From Pedosphaera sp. (GTDB lineage: Bacteria > Verrucomicrobiota > Verrucomicrobiia > Limisphaerales > AAA164-E04): a stretch of DNA of 64,000 nucleotides. The notes below the pieces were generated by a model. It did no database searches. It was not told the DNA's origin and saw only the letters and a list, made by a program, of their open reading frames with translations. This document shows, piece after piece, positions 63,776 to 64,000 of the stretch. The first letter of the stretch is position 1. Each line of letters starts with the position of its first letter. Location: positions 62,247 to 126,246 of the forward strand of contig NZFL01000011.1 of the NCBI GenBank assembly GCA_002690655.1, written 5' to 3'. The position numbers and the translations under genes are program-made.

Positions 63776-64000
63776 TTTTGCCGTTCGGTAAACTAACACA
63801 ACGATGGATGCCTTTGTGTCTGTGAACAAGTATTAAAATTGATCTATCAGTATTGCGGGTTTTTTTGCCCAATAAAACATGGATCCTTGTTCCAATGTGA
63901 TGAGATTGATGTCCAATGCTTTCACGCTCAGTTGGCTGGTTTATCGGACCAAAGCGAAGTCTGATTCTTCAAAGAATGAACTGTTTTTTCGGGGTGATCC

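Overview
The window looks like a chromosome segment from a member of the Verrucomicrobiota (PVC superphylum), probably free-living, aerobic and polysaccharide-degrading. The sequence basis for this is: two DUF1549/DUF1553 (PSCyt1-PSCyt2-PSD1) proteins, each followed by a DUF1501 Tat protein; two very large PVC-type CxxCH dehydrogenase-like proteins; two sulfatases with C-x-P-S-R formylglycine sites; a DUF1080 protein; a PQQ-type propeller with EF-hands; and two pseudopilins with the [20 protein letters not shown] leader and an H-x9-DG tail. No plasmid, phage, IS, CRISPR or integrase signal was found. The assignment below phylum is not attempted.

Layout. 1-4.7 kb: tRNA-Arg(TCT) with terminator, a pseudopilin, a PQQ/EF-hand propeller and a sulfatase. 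4.7-8.9 kb: a phytanoyl-CoA dioxygenase-like enzyme and an overlapping three-gene nucleotide-sugar cassette (SMK-type 4,6-dehydratase, C-methyltransferase, RmlD-like reductase). 9.1-13.8 kb: an outer-membrane protein and a type III polyketide synthase cassette (SRPBCC protein, small Cys-rich protein, PKS, methyltransferase, FAD reductase). 13.9-15.4 kb: SelO. 15.6-22.1 kb: DUF1549/1553 + DUF1501 pair, a GH144-like glucanase and a frameshifted secreted protein. 22.1-24.7 kb (minus): a FeeM/OlsB-like acyltransferase overlapping a PlsC-like acyltransferase, then a Gfo/Idh/MocA oxidoreductase. 24.7-28 kb (minus): a large beta-barrel with an N-terminal heme domain, next to a DmsE-like multiheme cytochrome; I read this as a porin-cytochrome conduit and the most interesting locus in the window. 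28-35 kb (minus): TctA permease, Tat-exported TIM-barrel isomerase, DUF1080 protein, pyrF, and a sulfatase-SGNH hydrolase fusion. 35-42.8 kb: ClC chloride channel with CBS domains overlapping a PVC CxxCH protein, a metallophosphoesterase, a diacylglycerol-kinase-like lipid kinase and an anchored SNase-like protein. 42.9-54 kb: prolyl oligopeptidase, the oxidative pentose phosphate pair zwf-pgl, a second PVC CxxCH protein, prmA-rph and asd. 54.4-59.1 kb: a second DUF1549/1553 + DUF1501 pair and a small membrane protein. 59.2-59.9 kb: a dead moxR ATPase gene. 60-63.8 kb: a three-domain secreted esterase (two SGNH units plus a beta-lactamase-like domain) and a second pseudopilin. The last 225 bases hold no gene that I can see.

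How the genes fit together. Much of the content is a secreted or envelope apparatus for breaking down sulfated and acylated polysaccharides (sulfatases, SGNH esterases, GH144, DUF1080) with PVC-specific heme proteins that may act as periplasmic dehydrogenases. The porin-cytochrome pair could move electrons across the outer membrane. The PKS cassette and the acyltransferase pair suggest lineage-specific lipids or small molecules. Housekeeping genes (pyrF, zwf, pgl, prmA, rph, asd, tRNA) are scattered among them, as expected in a chromosome with little large-scale operon structure. All functional calls come from reading the protein sequences by eye; no database search was run.
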